The notes below the pieces were generated by a model. It made no database searches and was not told the DNA's origin. It worked only from the letters and a program-made list of their open reading frames with translations. The position numbers were made by a program, and so were the translations under genes. 64,000 nt of DNA from Metellina segmentata (Eukaryota > Arthropoda > Arachnida > Araneae > Tetragnathidae): contig OX375880.1 in assembly GCA_947359465.1 (NCBI GenBank), positions 10,424,120-10,488,119 of the forward strand, written 5' to 3'. Positions within the stretch are counted from its first letter, which is position 1. Each line of letters starts with the position of its first letter. This document shows positions 43,911 through 54,475 of the stretch, in pieces.

Positions 43911-44619
43911 TAGTGCCGTAACTTGCCATTCCTGTGCCCTGAGCAAGAATTTACATTTAGACCCCTTAATGAATTAGGTTTTCAGGAAATTCATAATTAG
44001 GTTTTAAGGAAATTCATTAATTACATAATCATAGTTAATATTTTTAACGATATTGTATTCTATTGAAATAATAGAACGATTGGATAATCGTTCTTGTCCA
44101 ATAATTCATCTTAAATAAGTTGTTATTAATTTCAACTTGCTAAAAACTTTTTTTTCGCACGAAACAATAGAAACGAGAAGAGTTAATAAATATTAGAAGA
44201 GCGACATTCAGCAGCTTCTATATTTCCTTTTAGAGTCGTTATTGGTAACTTAAAACTTTCAATTTCACATGTGAATTCGTACTTTTTAAAATCCTTGCTA
44301 TATTTAATAGCGAAATCAGCAGCCAATTTTATTTTCAATCGGCAACACTCATGTATTGTAAAGACAAGTCATAGAGAAAGCAAAAATCGTCACAGATAGT
44401 TTTCATTTTTAGATAACGAAAATTTATTTGCGACAATAGTCTGTCAAGAACACTGTAAATTTATATTTAAAATAATTCTTCGTGTGTCAAGTTACTTACT
44501 TCATTTGGTGTTTCATCTATTCCCATAATCTTATCTCTTCTCTTTGGGTTCTTTCTCTCTTTTGGGCCCCCTTCCAAATGGGCCCTGTACGGGTGCACCT
44601 GTTGCTAGTTACGGCACTG
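43911..44619. mobile_element. hAT non-autonomous element with perfect 8-bp target duplication
   Basis: TGCACATG at 43903-43910 and 44620-44627. The right end reads AGTTACGGCACTG and the left TAGTGCCGTAACTTGC; the first base of the left end is T instead of the hAT-typical C. No coding capacity in the 709 bp. Confidence 0.85.
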
Positions 44620-44627
44620 TGCACATG

Positions 44628-45162
44628 GGTGGTGTTTTGAATTAGTTTATTATGTTTAAACGAACCATTACAAATACTAATGGTATATTTGTGTTATAAA
44701 ACCCAGAGGTCAAACATAAGCAATGCCAATAAAGATGAAAGATGGTGAGAAAGCTCTTTCATTGGGGAAAACTGCCTACCACGACCTGATGGTGATCGTT
44801 TTGCTCCAGCGAAATTACAGTTTACCACTTTTTCACTTCCTTTATCTTTACTGGTCATTGTTTGAAATACTTGATTACCTGTTTTACTTTGATTTTATGC
44901 GTTTACCAAATTCCCACGATATTTTATGGTTGTGGCAGCCATACGAATATTGGTATATTAAGAGAAAATCTGTAAATTATAAATTTTGCATATTCACTCC
45001 ATAACTATGTGCTTGAGTGTCTTGACAAGAGCCTTTGACCACTTGAGACTGCGTCGAAGCATGTCAAAATGTGTACCATTTTTGGGTTATACTCGGACTG
45101 TGCAAAGAGTGGAGTTTATGACCGATAGTGTTCATGTGTAAGAAATGTTAGATGAATCTCAC
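44628..45162 (-). other. intron, nothing recognised
   Basis: A 93-codon open frame on the plus strand (44723-45004) has no similarity to a known domain and is probably chance. Confidence 0.5.
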
Positions 45163-45303
45163 CCATGCATCCATAGCTCTTGGGATCCTGCTGGTCGCTC
45201 CGCGGACGAAATCCGTCCTCACAGGTGCAAGTGTAGTTTCCCTCCGTGTTCTCGCATTTGGTATTCTCAGGGCAAGCAGACCTATTCAGGCATTCATTGA
45301 TAT
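45163..45303 (-). CDS. EGF gene: calcium-binding EGF exon 1
   Basis: 141 bp, phase 1-1, acceptor TTTATGCAG, donor GTGAGA. It encodes (D/N)INECLNRSACPENTKCE, NTEGNYTCTCEDGFRP and YGCM, six cysteines, calcium-binding EGF consensus. Two N-x-S/T sites are present (NRS, NYT). Together with 42453-42602 it forms a membrane-proximal pair of calcium-binding EGF modules, an arrangement that stiffens the stalk in known proteins. Confidence 0.88.
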
Positions 45304-45554
45304 CTGCATAAAGTAAAGATGAGTTATGCTTTGTCAATAATTGAATTTGTGAAAACAGCAATTTTAATTTGTTGAAGGCAAAACCCGTCTACGGCTATTT
45401 GGATTACGGAATACACCAAACATCGTAGAGAACCCAAAATTGTCCTAAGAATGTAGGAAATGAAAGGGATCCTTCTGTCACAAAATTTATGTGGGCTAAA
45501 CTTCTTTAAAGTGGCCCACTAAAATTCCAGATAGACGTAATGATGAAAATACAC

Positions 45555-45788
45555 TTTTTCCGGTCGTGTTCTGAATCAACTGTCCAGTTTTCAGTTCATA
45601 GACAATAACAGAAAGAGCTTTCGTTAGACGGATTTGGATGGAAAACGTCTTTTTTTTTGTCCATCGCGAAATACATTGGTACGGTATGAGATCTAACACT
45701 TTCTTCTGTTGAGCAAGGTACGTATTCAAAACTAATCTAATCTGATCGGTATCAGACAGATCAATCAAATGCTCTTCACGGTCCACAT
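45555..45788 (-). CDS. EGF gene: exon of unknown fold between EGF modules
   Basis: Acceptor ACTACAG at 45789-45795 is clear and gives phase 1 (VDREEHLIDLSDTDQIRLVL, QQKKVLDLIPYQCISRWT, FSIQIRLTKALSVIVYEL, LIQNTTGK). A donor GTGTAT at 45553-45554 keeps phase 1 and gives 234 bp; the frame stays open to a stop at 45496, so the donor is a choice, not a proof. It has one cysteine, alternating helix and strand character and one N-x-T site. Its place between EGF modules near the membrane would suit a SEA-like domain, but no SEA cleavage motif is seen. Confidence 0.55.
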
Positions 45789-45839
45789 CTGTAGTGGTTT
45801 AGAGCAACCAGATGCAAATACCAGAAATCTCTTTCTTAC

Positions 45840-45950
45840 CTCTACATACCAAGCTGTCATCTATATAGCCTTTCGGGCACAAGCACTTCTGTACCCCATT
45901 TGTGAAAATGCAATTGATGGTTGTATAGTAATTTAACCAGCAGCCACAAT
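45840..45950 (-). CDS. EGF gene: EGF-like exon
   Basis: 111 bp, phase 1-1, acceptor AATTCCAG, donor GTAAGA. It encodes CGCWLNYYTTINCIFTNGV, QKCLCPKGYIDDSLVC. This is the cysteine spacing of the short C-x-C EGF-like repeats of this gene; the first residues are unusual (CGC-W instead of CDCG). It continues to the exon at 45555-45788 through a split Asp codon. Confidence 0.82.
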
Positions 45951-46304
45951 CTGGAATTGAAACAAAAGTGATATTTGTAAAAAAATGTATAAAAAGAACA
46001 ATATAAAGTCACAATTTAGAACTGAGCAACTCGGTAAAATCGATTAGACTTGATATAGTAGCAACACTACGAAACCTTTATTAAGAAATAATTTTAAATG
46101 AATGGGTGTACACTAGATGTTTCTCTCAGTAATACTGCAATCCTGTCGAGCACGTTTCGTGTTCTATTCTAGATTAGAGCGAAATCATACGCTGTTAAAT
46201 TTCCCGTATTTGCTTTGTTTTCAGGTAAATTTGGGTCTTGCTTCAATATAAAATCAGCAACGGTTCGACTCGTCGAATAATATGAAGTTACTGGTTCGCT
46301 TGGT

Positions 46305-46465
46305 CGCACTGGAGCAACACAGTGAGCTATTGGCGACGGTTCAGAATCAATTTCGAAGGGAAAGGTTGGCGTGGTGTGGAGAGTAAGGTGCCACCTCAAG
46401 CGTTGCCTCCTCGTCTGACCGTGGTTCAATATGAAGCGGTGTTGTCCTTGGAGTGGTAGAGGGGC
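46305..46465. repeat. SINE pieces in opposite orientations
   Basis: 46305-46365 is a tail piece in minus orientation (GAGCAACACAGTGAGCTATT, GCGACGGTTC). 46367-46463 is a body piece in plus orientation (TTGGCGTGGTGTGGAGAGTA, CTGACCGTGGTTCAATAT). Head-to-head SINE remains. Confidence 0.75.
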
Positions 46466-46693
46466 TGAAATAAACATTTTTTATCCAGAAATGTGTGTCT
46501 GGTACCTCAGTAGGTGATACCCTTACCACCTACTGATGAATTTTCTGTAGAGCTAACTTTGACCCAAAATGTTTCTTTTACGCCCCACTACCAACTTTTC
46601 CGATTTGGCCAGATGTTTTCGAAACTCCCTGCATAAGAGATATCAAGTGAGTTACTGACTACAAGCTTGTAAAATTAGTTAAGGATTTCTTAC

Positions 46694-46795
46694 CAGTGCA
46701 TATTCCGTCGTCATCTCCATATCCTTCTATGCAGTTGCAAGTCTTTTCACCATCGACATCAAATTCGCATTTGCCATAGTTGCCGCAATCACATT
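46694..46795 (-). CDS. EGF gene: EGF-like exon (CDCGNYG)
   Basis: 102 bp, phase 1-1, acceptor TTTTCCTCAG, donor GTAAGA. It encodes (E)CDCGNYGKCEFDVDGEKT, CNCIEGYGDDDGICT: the repeat type C-D-C-G...C-x-F...G-x-K-x-C-x-C-x-x-G-Y...C that recurs in 48291, 52656, 54887 and 61601. Six cysteines. Confidence 0.88.
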
Positions 46796-47713
46796 CTGAG
46801 GAAAAGAAAGATTGATCAATAATGGAAGCAGAAGTTGGGAAGTTGAAACGAACGGATACTGGATCCATACGAAACAATACAAGTCTAACTGCACCATAAG
46901 GAGTTAGGGGAAGTGACCTAATAAGAGATACTTGCCTAATGAGATAATACTAAAACATCGGTATCGAGTATCTTTACCGTACGATGTTGTCATCTACTGG
47001 AAGTGTCATGAATTATTAGCTAGGGAGACTGTAGAGTCATTGTAAACGTAACCTTTCCCATTGTTATCCGACGCGTACTTCAGTAACAACCTATCGCTTT
47101 AATGAGTTTGGAATACTTCTTTTTGACTGGTATTTAGACGTATAAGATTAGATGTTAAGTTAATTAGAAGGTTTTTAAATACATTTTATATTAAATAGAT
47201 TTTTTGGTCACTATTGTGTTTCTTTGTCATCGTGAATGCACATTAGCATATTAAGAAAGCTCTGTGTCTCATATTGGGCAACCTTGTAAAAACTTATTCG
47301 AAAAATTTTATAAAAGTGTTTTTTTTTTGTGTGTGTGTGAATATGCAGTGTATTTTGCAAAAAAAAATACATCAAAATCTTGAAACAGCTTTAGTGGAAG
47401 TGATGAAATTCAAAAAGATGTTTGTTTAATTTTTCTCTAGACAGCACAATTTTTTAAATTAGTGCCATATCAAGCCACTATCCCAAAAGCCGCACTTTCG
47501 GATTCAAAGTTGTTTAAATTATCAGTCGCACTATTACTATTGAAGACTGAAGAGATTAAATCCAATGCATTTAGCTCTGTGGGATTAAAGTATACTTAAC
47601 ATGTGCCACTTAAATGTTCAAAAATTTATTAATTTTTATGTTACCTTAAAAATTTTAATTTAAATCTTCATTCTGATTAAATCTTGTTTAACAAATATAT
47701 TTTGCAATACTAA
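46796..47713 (-). other. intron, nothing recognised
   Basis: AT-rich; includes a T/(GT) tract near 47323-47340. Confidence 0.5.
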
Positions 47714-47821
47714 CCAGTACAGTAGTCATTTTTATCATCAAACCCTGACGCGCAATGACACACTTTTCTTCCGAAAACATCCAACGAGCATCATCCGTTA
47801 GGACCACAATCACATTATGAA
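47714..47821 (-). pseudogene. dead EGF exon
   Basis: Minus strand reads CDCGPNG, stop (TGA), CSLDVFGRKVCHCASGFDDK then DYCT, the same repeat type as the live exons. The in-frame TGA replaces the residue before the third Cys. The acceptor is lost (CATAATG where CAG is expected) and the donor is weak (GTTAGT). Skipping it leaves the reading frame intact because the neighbours are phase 1-1. Confidence 0.8.
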
Positions 47822-47940
47822 AGAAACAAAAAATGACTTTCTGTTTTTGATGTAGTTGCAGAGATAATTTTTAGAAAATAATGGAGCTTTAGGTAACTCA
47901 AGATTTGGAGAAATAGGAACTATATAAAGGGGATGCTTTT

Positions 47941-48530
47941 TTTCGTTTGCAAATGTATTTGACTATTTTCAGCTGTTCTCACGCTTTCTCCACTTGTGAG
48001 TTGAATAAACTATTTACAACTTAAGCCACTTTTTTTGTAATGTCTAGAAATTTAATTTCAGGTAGGCACTTGTCACCCCCCTTTCTGGACGTGTCTCTGA
48101 AACAGAAAGCTTTCAGACGCGATTGTCGTGAAATTGATGGTCTGAAACTGATTTAGTTTTTGATATGAAAGGGTTAAATGTGCTTTGAGGAAAAGAAAGT
48201 TTGTGAATAAAAAAAAAGGAATAATATCAGATGCAAAATATTGGCAAATGAGTATAATTTGTCTAGCAATACATAAACACATGCACTTACCTGAACATTC
48301 ACCATCTTTCTCTTTATAGCCCAGTTCACAGTAGCATTGTTTAGTGTAAGAATCAAGGAAGGTACATCTTAAACTGCGTTGACCACAGTTGCAAACTTTA
48401 AGGAAATAAAGCATTCGCATTAGTGATAAAATCAACTGTGGCTTATTGGTTTCGCCCCATCGCCGCAAGTTTGTTACGTCCAAACTTTTCCTTGTGATTT
48501 GTATCTTGTGGAGAAAAATACACAACTTTT
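47941..48530 (-). repeat. tandem exon duplication, copy A (undisturbed)
   Basis: Starts TTTCGTTTGCAAATG and carries TTTACAACTTAAGCCACTTT, ACTTGTCACCCCCCTTTCTG, ATGAAAGGGTTAAATGTGCT and the EGF exon at 48291-48395. Copy B is 48607-52894. Apart from two insertions, the order of blocks is the same. Confidence 0.85.
48291..48395 (-). CDS. EGF gene: EGF-like exon (copy A)
   Basis: 105 bp, phase 1-1, acceptor CCTTAAAG, donor GTAAGT. It encodes (V)CNCGQRSLRCTFLDSYTKQ, CYCELGYKEKDGECS. Closely related to 52656-52760 (about 27 of 34 residues shared), with which it forms a tandem exon duplication. Six cysteines kept in both. Confidence 0.88.
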
Positions 48531-48686
48531 CAATCTTTTCTCATTTAGCCATCTCGCACGTGAATGGAATCTTCGGTTGCTTTGGCAACCGAATACTGAA
48601 GAAGCATTTCGTTTGCAAATGCATTTGACTATTTTCAGCTGTTCTCACACTTTCTCCTCTTGTGGGTTGAATAAGCTATTTATAAT

Positions 48687-50770
48687 TTAACCTATTAACG
48701 ACTGACGTTGCGTTTTCGCAACATTAGTGAAAACATTTTTTTTCTTATTTTGTGTTGCGTTTTTTTAGATAACTATTTTTTGTATATTGTAGACAAAGCT
48801 TCAATGTCTCCAGGGGAAAAATTGTTTTTCTCTCAATGCAAGATTTTATGAAATAAATTTCTAAAATTTTGTCATTTTTTTGCGATTTTTTTACTCTAAT
48901 TTTGAAAAAATCTCACTTATGGCAGAACAATTCAAAGGACTTCATGAAGACACGCTTATGTTTTTCAAACATAAGTCTGCAAAATGGCATAAAAAAAATA
49001 AGGTTACTATTTTGTCTTTGTTTGTATAAATATGCATTTTTTGAAATGTTGCGAAAACGCAACGTCAGTCCAAAACAGTTTCTGTATGAACATTTGACCG
49101 AAAATAAAGGATGTCGAAGAAATCTGAACCCCCCCCCCAGGCATCCTGATTTACTGACCGACACGGAATGCATTGATTACGATATGTTAGGAAATAATTT
49201 GCCGAGACCGAAAGACATATCTAGTGTGATATCGAACGTTTTTCTTCAAAAAAACTTTAAAATTTGTTGGATTCATCACAAAATGATAAACATTTGTCTA
49301 AATCATCTAAAAAAAATATTGCTTCGAGAAATTTGCCTACCGTATGCACACTAATTCCTGCTAACAAAAAAAAACCGTAGAAAAAGCAAAAAAGGAAAAA
49401 ATTGCATGATCTAGAGCCAGTAGATGTATTTTTACAATTGTACAATCAGAATATTTTGGAACATATTACTCAAGAAAGTATAAAATATGCACAACACAAA
49501 ATCTTCAAAAATTTTCCTCTTTCTGTTCCTATATTGAAGCGTTTTATAGGATTTCTGCTTTACATTGCCTATGTATGTCTTCCTCAAGAGAGACTTTACT
49601 GTTCAGTTGCAGAAGATGTCAGTGTTCCATTAGTACGCTCAGCAGTAACACTATCTAACAGAACTAACTATTATCAAACAGAATTTGCATTTAGCGGTTA
49701 ACAATGTATTGGAATAAATAGATAAAATGGCTAAAGTTTGTCCGTGTGTAAACATTTTAAATGCCAATTTCATGCAGTGGTGTGTGTTTTTTCATCAAAT
49801 CTTTCTATCTATGAACAAATAATACCTTATTTTGGAAGACATTCGTGAAAATTTTTTTCTGAAAGGAAAACCCGTTCTTTTCGGGTAAGAAATTTGGCGT
49901 TATTGTTCTTCTGAAGGGTACTTGTATCATTTGAATATATGCACAGGTAAATATGCAGATAAAACAACGGATCTGGGTTAAGTGGAAACGTCTTTTAAGT
50001 GTAGTCGAAGTTCCTTCAAACCACTATGTATACTTTGACAACTTTTTACATCACATATGTTGTTGTCGAAATTGAAAAAGTCGTGGTTTCATGCCACTGG
50101 AATGATCCGTGACAACAGTTTACGAAAATGTCCTATTACATTTAATTATTATTCCTATAATCAAAATGAAAAAAGAACAACGTGGAACATATAACTTCGT
50201 CTTTGATAAGGAGCATAGTATCGCAGTATTTCGTTGGAACGGAAATTACGTTGTTACTCTATGGCCACTAACTTTAATGCTATCAATCCATCTTCAATAA
50301 CCAAGAGATACTAAAAAAATAAAGAAATCCGCATATGTAAAGCAACCTAAATCCCTCGGGGATTACAACAAACATGTGGGTGGGGTACCTGCTTGATAAT
50401 TTCGTTGCAATGTATAAAGTGCAAGTAAACGGAAAGAAATGGTGGTGACCTAGGATTCAACAAGTCATATTATCGAGAAATATCCAACGAACAAAGGAAA
50501 AAGATGCAAAAGCTGTAGCAGCGAAACAATTACTGTAAGCAAAAAATGTTATGTGCCGTTACATAGCAAGTGCTTCAAAGATTTTCATCTTTCCCAAAAG
50601 TATTCGGTTTTGACTGACGTTGCGTTTTCATAATATTTTGTATCTTTTATACAAATAAATGTTTGTTTTCATATTACTTTTTTTTGTCTTAATTAGACTC
50701 TAATACGTATAAAAAATGATTTTTGTTCATTTCCTTCAAGGGAAAAGTTGTGTAGTCGTTAATGGGTTAA
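48687..50770 (+). mobile_element. piggyBac-like transposon, inactive
   Basis: TTAA at 48687-48690 and 50767-50770; 13-bp inverted ends CCTATTAACGACT and (complement of right) CCCATTAACGACT, 12 of 13. Subterminal motif GACTGACGTTGCGTTTTC occurs near both ends (48700, 50610) and inverted at 49050-49070. The site without insertion is preserved at about 48018-48021 in copy A (ACAACTTAAGCC). Confidence 0.92.
49080..50600 (+). pseudogene. piggyBac transposase, broken
   Basis: Pieces in several frames: RRNLNPPPRHPDLLTDTECI at the start; then PVDVFLQLYNQNILEHITQE, SVPILKRFIGFLLYIAYVCL and YYQTEFAF (49408-49700), which match the first half of the DDE_Tnp_1_7 domain; then KPVLFG and GYLYHLNICTGKYADKTTDL (about 49866-49980), VEVPSNHYVYFDNFF with a catalytic Asp (about 50005-50045), and MKKEQRGTYNFV near 50166. 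A Cys-rich tail with KRCKSCSSETITVSKKC is near 50500. Many stops and frameshifts. Confidence 0.85.
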
Positions 50771-51064
50771 GCACTTATTTTGTAATGTCTAGAACATTTC
50801 AGGTAGACACTTGTCACCCCCTTTCTGGACATGTGTCTGAAACAGAAAGCTTTCAGACGCGATTGTCGAGAAATTGATGGCCTGAAACTAATTTAGTTTG
50901 TGATATGAAAGGGTTAAATGTGCTTCGAGGAAAGGAAAGTTTGTGAGTAATCTATATAAATAAGAATGGAGTGTTTGTTTGTACATTCAATATTTTCGAC
51001 CCCTTTCAAGTTTTCTATCCGTTTTGGACCCTTCTGATGCCGAATCCGCCTTTTTTTCTTTTGG

Positions 51065-51065
<1 letters not shown>

Positions 51066-51095
<30 letters not shown>

Positions 51096-51103
51096 CTGTC
51101 TGT
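51066..51103 (+). repeat. (TCTG)n microsatellite
   Basis: About nine TCTG units with one TCCG. Confidence 0.95.
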
Positions 51104-51970
51104 ATGTTGTGCCCTATACACGTCCACGCGGTTTAAGATATTTTCATGAAAATTTGCATACAGTGAGTACTTATCTTCATTTAGTGAGTGGTATTGGTTG
51201 CGAAAGTCTGTCTGTCCGTCTTTCTGTTCTATGCTCAATTTTGTGTTTGTGTGTTTGTGTAGACATCACATAAATTGTATTCCAGATATTTGATTGCATG
51301 ATATTTTATTTTATACATTATCTATTAGTTTAGTGAACGCAATATTAAACATTTCTTTATTGTCATATTTAGTTGAGTTTCATGCTAAAACACCTGAGTA
51401 AGTATACTTAAATCAACCATAATTTGGTAGGTTTGGAAAAATTGGAATGTCTATTGAATATTACGATTACTTCGATTGCTTTACCAGTACTGCTGAAAAA
51501 GTAATTATTCTTCAAAAAATTATTTTTTTTATGGAATTTCATCTCTGATACTTCATTTACTTCGAGTCTTATTTTTATTCTTTGCGCAATGAAAACGATT
51601 TCCGAATATTTGGGACAGACGATATTTTTCAATGAAACGAGAATGAACAAGATCGCGCGAGCAGTGATATTTTTTCTGGTTCTTTCGCTCTGAATTAATT
51701 TCACATTTCTAAATTTTGTACACTTTTAGTTGTAAGTTGTGGCAACTGTGCGAGATCAAGAGATAAAATTGAATCACAAATTAATATCTTTAGAACAATT
51801 TTTTGCGACTTCTTTTATTTTGTTTTACTTCGCTGTTTCCAGTTTTAAATATTTATTATTTTAATAAATGTGTTTTCCTTCTCATCTCACGCAACAGCAA
51901 TACAAAGTATTAGACTTAAAAATGTTAGGTAAGTCAGTATAAATTTTCAGTAAATTTTAAGTGTAGTTAT

Positions 51971-52070
51971 GCCATTATTGAAAGAATAATGCCGTTATTT
52001 AAAGAATAATGCCGTTATTAAAAGAATAATGCCGTTATTTAAAGAATAATGCCGTTATTTAAAGAATAAT
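51971..52070 (+). repeat. minisatellite, 5 units of 20 bp
   Basis: Units of GCCGTTATTTAAAGAATAAT (first and third with small changes) starting at 51971, 51991, 52011, 52031 and 52051, inside the Helitron. Confidence 0.95.
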
Positions 52071-52655
52071 AATGTTTATTAATCCAAACTGGAACTTTTT
52101 CCAACATTAAAAAATTCGTTGTAATAATGACAGGAGAAGATTGCAAAAATTCACAATGTCGCATACCGGAGTCAAGAGTGCCACAAGTAAAAAAATATTG
52201 TTTTGTTGACTATGAGTGCGAGAGCACTCGCCGTAAATCGTAATTTTAATTAATTGAGTTGAACATGAAAAGAACTTAAGAAAGGGAATTCCAAATCTTC
52301 CTATAAATCGTCTTTTATAGTAGTAACCTTAGTATCACCTTTCGTGATTTTGTAGCTTTGTCATACAGCAATTGTGCGATGTATGTGAAATGTATTACAT
52401 GAATGGATATGCATGTGTAGGATTTGTGTCCAAAGTAAGTTGTAGAAAATATAACGATGGCGAAAGATGTCAAAATAAATTTTTATTCTACAAAAAACGT
52501 AAGTCATTATATATTTTGATTATCTCTTCAATCTAGAGTAAACCAATTCAAACCGAGTAAGGTCGGGTATTTTGCTAGTAAAAGAAATAATATCAGATGC
52601 AAAATATTGGCAAAGGAGTATAATTTGTCTAGTAATACATAAACACATGACTTAC

Positions 52656-52760
52656 CGGAGCATTCACCATCTTTCTGTGAATAGCCCTTTTCACAGTGGC
52701 ATTGTTTAGTGTAAGAACCAATGAAGGTACATCCTGCACTGCGTTGACCACAGTTACAAG
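52656..52760 (-). CDS. EGF gene: EGF-like exon (copy B)
   Basis: 105 bp, phase 1-1, acceptor TCATTAAAG, donor GTAAGT. It encodes (A)CNCGQRSAGCTFIGSYTKQ, CHCEKGYSQKDGECS. Duplicate of 48291-48395; frame and all six cysteines retained after duplication. Differences cluster in the loops between Cys 2 and Cys 5. Confidence 0.88.
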
Positions 52761-52894
52761 CTTTAATGAAAGAAAGAATTCGCATTAGTGATAAAATCAA
52801 CTATGGCTTATTGATTTCGCCCCATAGCCGCAAGTTTGTTAGGTCCAAACATTTTCTTGTGATTTGTATCTTGTAGAGAAAATACACAACTAGC

Positions 52895-53539
52895 AAATCA
52901 CACAAGTCCCCAAAAGTGTTGTTAAAGTCGAGACCTAGTTCAATGGCCTTCCTTCAACATCCAACGGAGACCCGACCAAATTTCATTAAATTCATTGTGT
53001 GTGTTTTTTAGGATGGAATTTACAAACAAATATACAAGAATTGCGTGTTTAAAAGTATAGGATTACAAGGTTGTAAATACGATCATCTGGAAACAAAACT
53101 GGTAATACATTCATCGCCCTAAAAAAGTAAAGCCCGTTATATAGCTGGACGTTAATTCAAGCCAATCATTCAAAAGAGCGTTTAAAATTATGAAGGCTCG
53201 TTTGATTTGCAGTTGTCATGTTTACGAAAAGTTAAATATATCCGATTTTACTGATGGTAGAAAAAAATTTAGGTACCATTTTATTCAAAAATATCTATAT
53301 TATTTTCTAATATAATAATAATAATAAAAAAAAACTGGACTTCTTTTTTCATATTTTGAGTCTACCACCCCCCCCCCCCTTACCTATTTGTAGTAAATTT
53401 AAATATGAAAGAAAATCCTTAAACTTTATTTTTGATGGGTACACAAAATGTGGGAAAATGCCCCGCTTTTGGTTTTATAGCATTTGACACCATTCACACC
53501 CCGCAACTGAATCTTTGAATCGCCCATACACTACCCTAT
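52895..53539 (-). other. intron; weak SINE tail trace at 53127-53160
   Basis: AAAGCCCGTTATATAGCTGG and ACGTTAATTC look like a decayed SINE tail. A C-run of 13 near 53370. Otherwise nothing. Confidence 0.45.
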
Positions 53540-53549
53540 AATAATGGAC

Positions 53550-54080
53550 CGGACAGTAAGATGAGATGGTATAAGGGAAATAATAAATGCTTTAATAGGT
53601 TGTGGTTTCCCACGTGCTACAATGACACTAGCAACCCTTCTGGGCATACTTTCAACAAGGTTTTGATATACAGCTATGGGTATTGGTGTCCATTCCTGCT
53701 GCCAGAATGTCGCCAGCTCAGCTGACGATTTCGGACGTGGTTCCCTCGTCCGTAAGTTTTGCTCTAACGCGTCTCACAAATGTTCTATGGGGTTTAGGTC
53801 GGGACAGTGAATTTGTCAGGGAAGACGTTTTACATCCATGTCTTGATACCACTATTTGGCAGAGGCTGCAACGTGACATGGAGAGTTATCGTCCTGGAAG
53901 TAACATTCGTCCATTAAAATAAAATTGCCAGATCGTACTATGAACCTGATGGTCCAAAATGGCCATGTAGGCGTCGGCCTTCAATTGACCAGGAACAACG
54001 TGCAAAGGTCCCAGGTCATACCACGAAAAACAACCCCAAACAAGTAGTCGGATTTTATACAATTCCGCTGTCATCCAGTC
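53550..54080 (-). pseudogene. Tc1-like transposase, broken
   Basis: Minus strand from about 54070: VWGCFSWYDLGPLHVVPGQL and DHQVHSTIWQFY, then the region of the second catalytic Asp in broken frame, then DLNPIEHL followed by a TGA where Trp is expected (EHLWD in the family). ALEQNLRTREPRPKSSAELA, QQEWTPIPIAVYQNLVESMP and RRVASVIVARGKPQ follow. The first half and both terminal repeats are not found. It is a different subfamily from the copies at 28282 and 30222. Confidence 0.85.
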
Positions 54081-54178
54081 CATTACGTGGTGTTGTCCTC
54101 GAATCTTTCCATTAGAGGATTGATCCGTCGTCAATAGTCCGTTGTGTTGCTGCAGTATGACTTTAATTAAAATACGTA
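54081..54178 (+). repeat. SINE 3' part
   Basis: TTACGTGGTGTTGTCCTCGA, GTCGTCAATAGTCCGTTGTG, tail GACTTTAATTAAAATACG. Confidence 0.88.
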
Positions 54179-54367
54179 TCTACCCAAAGAGATTTAAACG
54201 CGGAAGAGGTATTATACAAACTGTTCAAAAAAACATTATTTTCTTAATAAATTCTGGTGGACAGTCCAGGTAAAAGGGAATTTAACCTCCAAGTGGTTTC
54301 GAAGACGCATTTATCGAGATCTTACCAATTTTACTAATGATGAAACAACTCGACATAAAGATATTGC

Positions 54368-54475
54368 CAGGAACAGCAACGGACTAGTAACTGGAGGGTT
54401 GCGAGTTTGAATCAAGAAAGAGACCGTGTACACGGGGTCTGTGCACGCTAAATATGTCGTCGAGACAGTCACTAG
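54368..54475 (+). repeat. SINE family 2 head fragment
   Basis: GGACTAGTAACTGGAGGGTT, GCGAGTTTGAATC (B box variant), ACACGGGGTCTGTGCACGCT. Joined directly to dispersed repeat A. Confidence 0.7.

Larger units (their letters stand above)
50951..52578 (+). mobile_element. Helitron, non-autonomous, 1628 bp
   Basis: Starts TCTATATAAATAAGAATGG directly after A (50950) and ends GGTCGGGTATTTTGCTAG directly before T (52579), exactly as Helitrons insert. Comparison with the uninterrupted copy A (TTTGTGAATAAAAA at 48201-48214) confirms both borders. It holds a (TCTG)n tract (51066-51103) and a 5-copy 20-bp minisatellite. No Rep/helicase coding. Short frames at 50971-51273 are translated repeats. Confidence 0.92.
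48607..52894 (-). repeat. tandem exon duplication, copy B (two insertions)
   Basis: Homologous to 47941-48530 once the piggyBac (48691-50770, with one TTAA) and the Helitron (50951-52578) are removed. Left piece 48607-48690, middle piece 50771-50950, right piece 52579-52894. It carries the EGF exon at 52656-52760. Confidence 0.85.

Noticed and set aside
44723..45004. 93-codon plus-strand ORF in an EGF-gene intron
   Set aside because: Hydrophobic low-information translation without similarity, Kozak context or splice support.
51971..52070. Regulatory repeat array in the EGF gene intron
   Set aside because: It lies inside a young Helitron and so belongs to the element, not to the gene.
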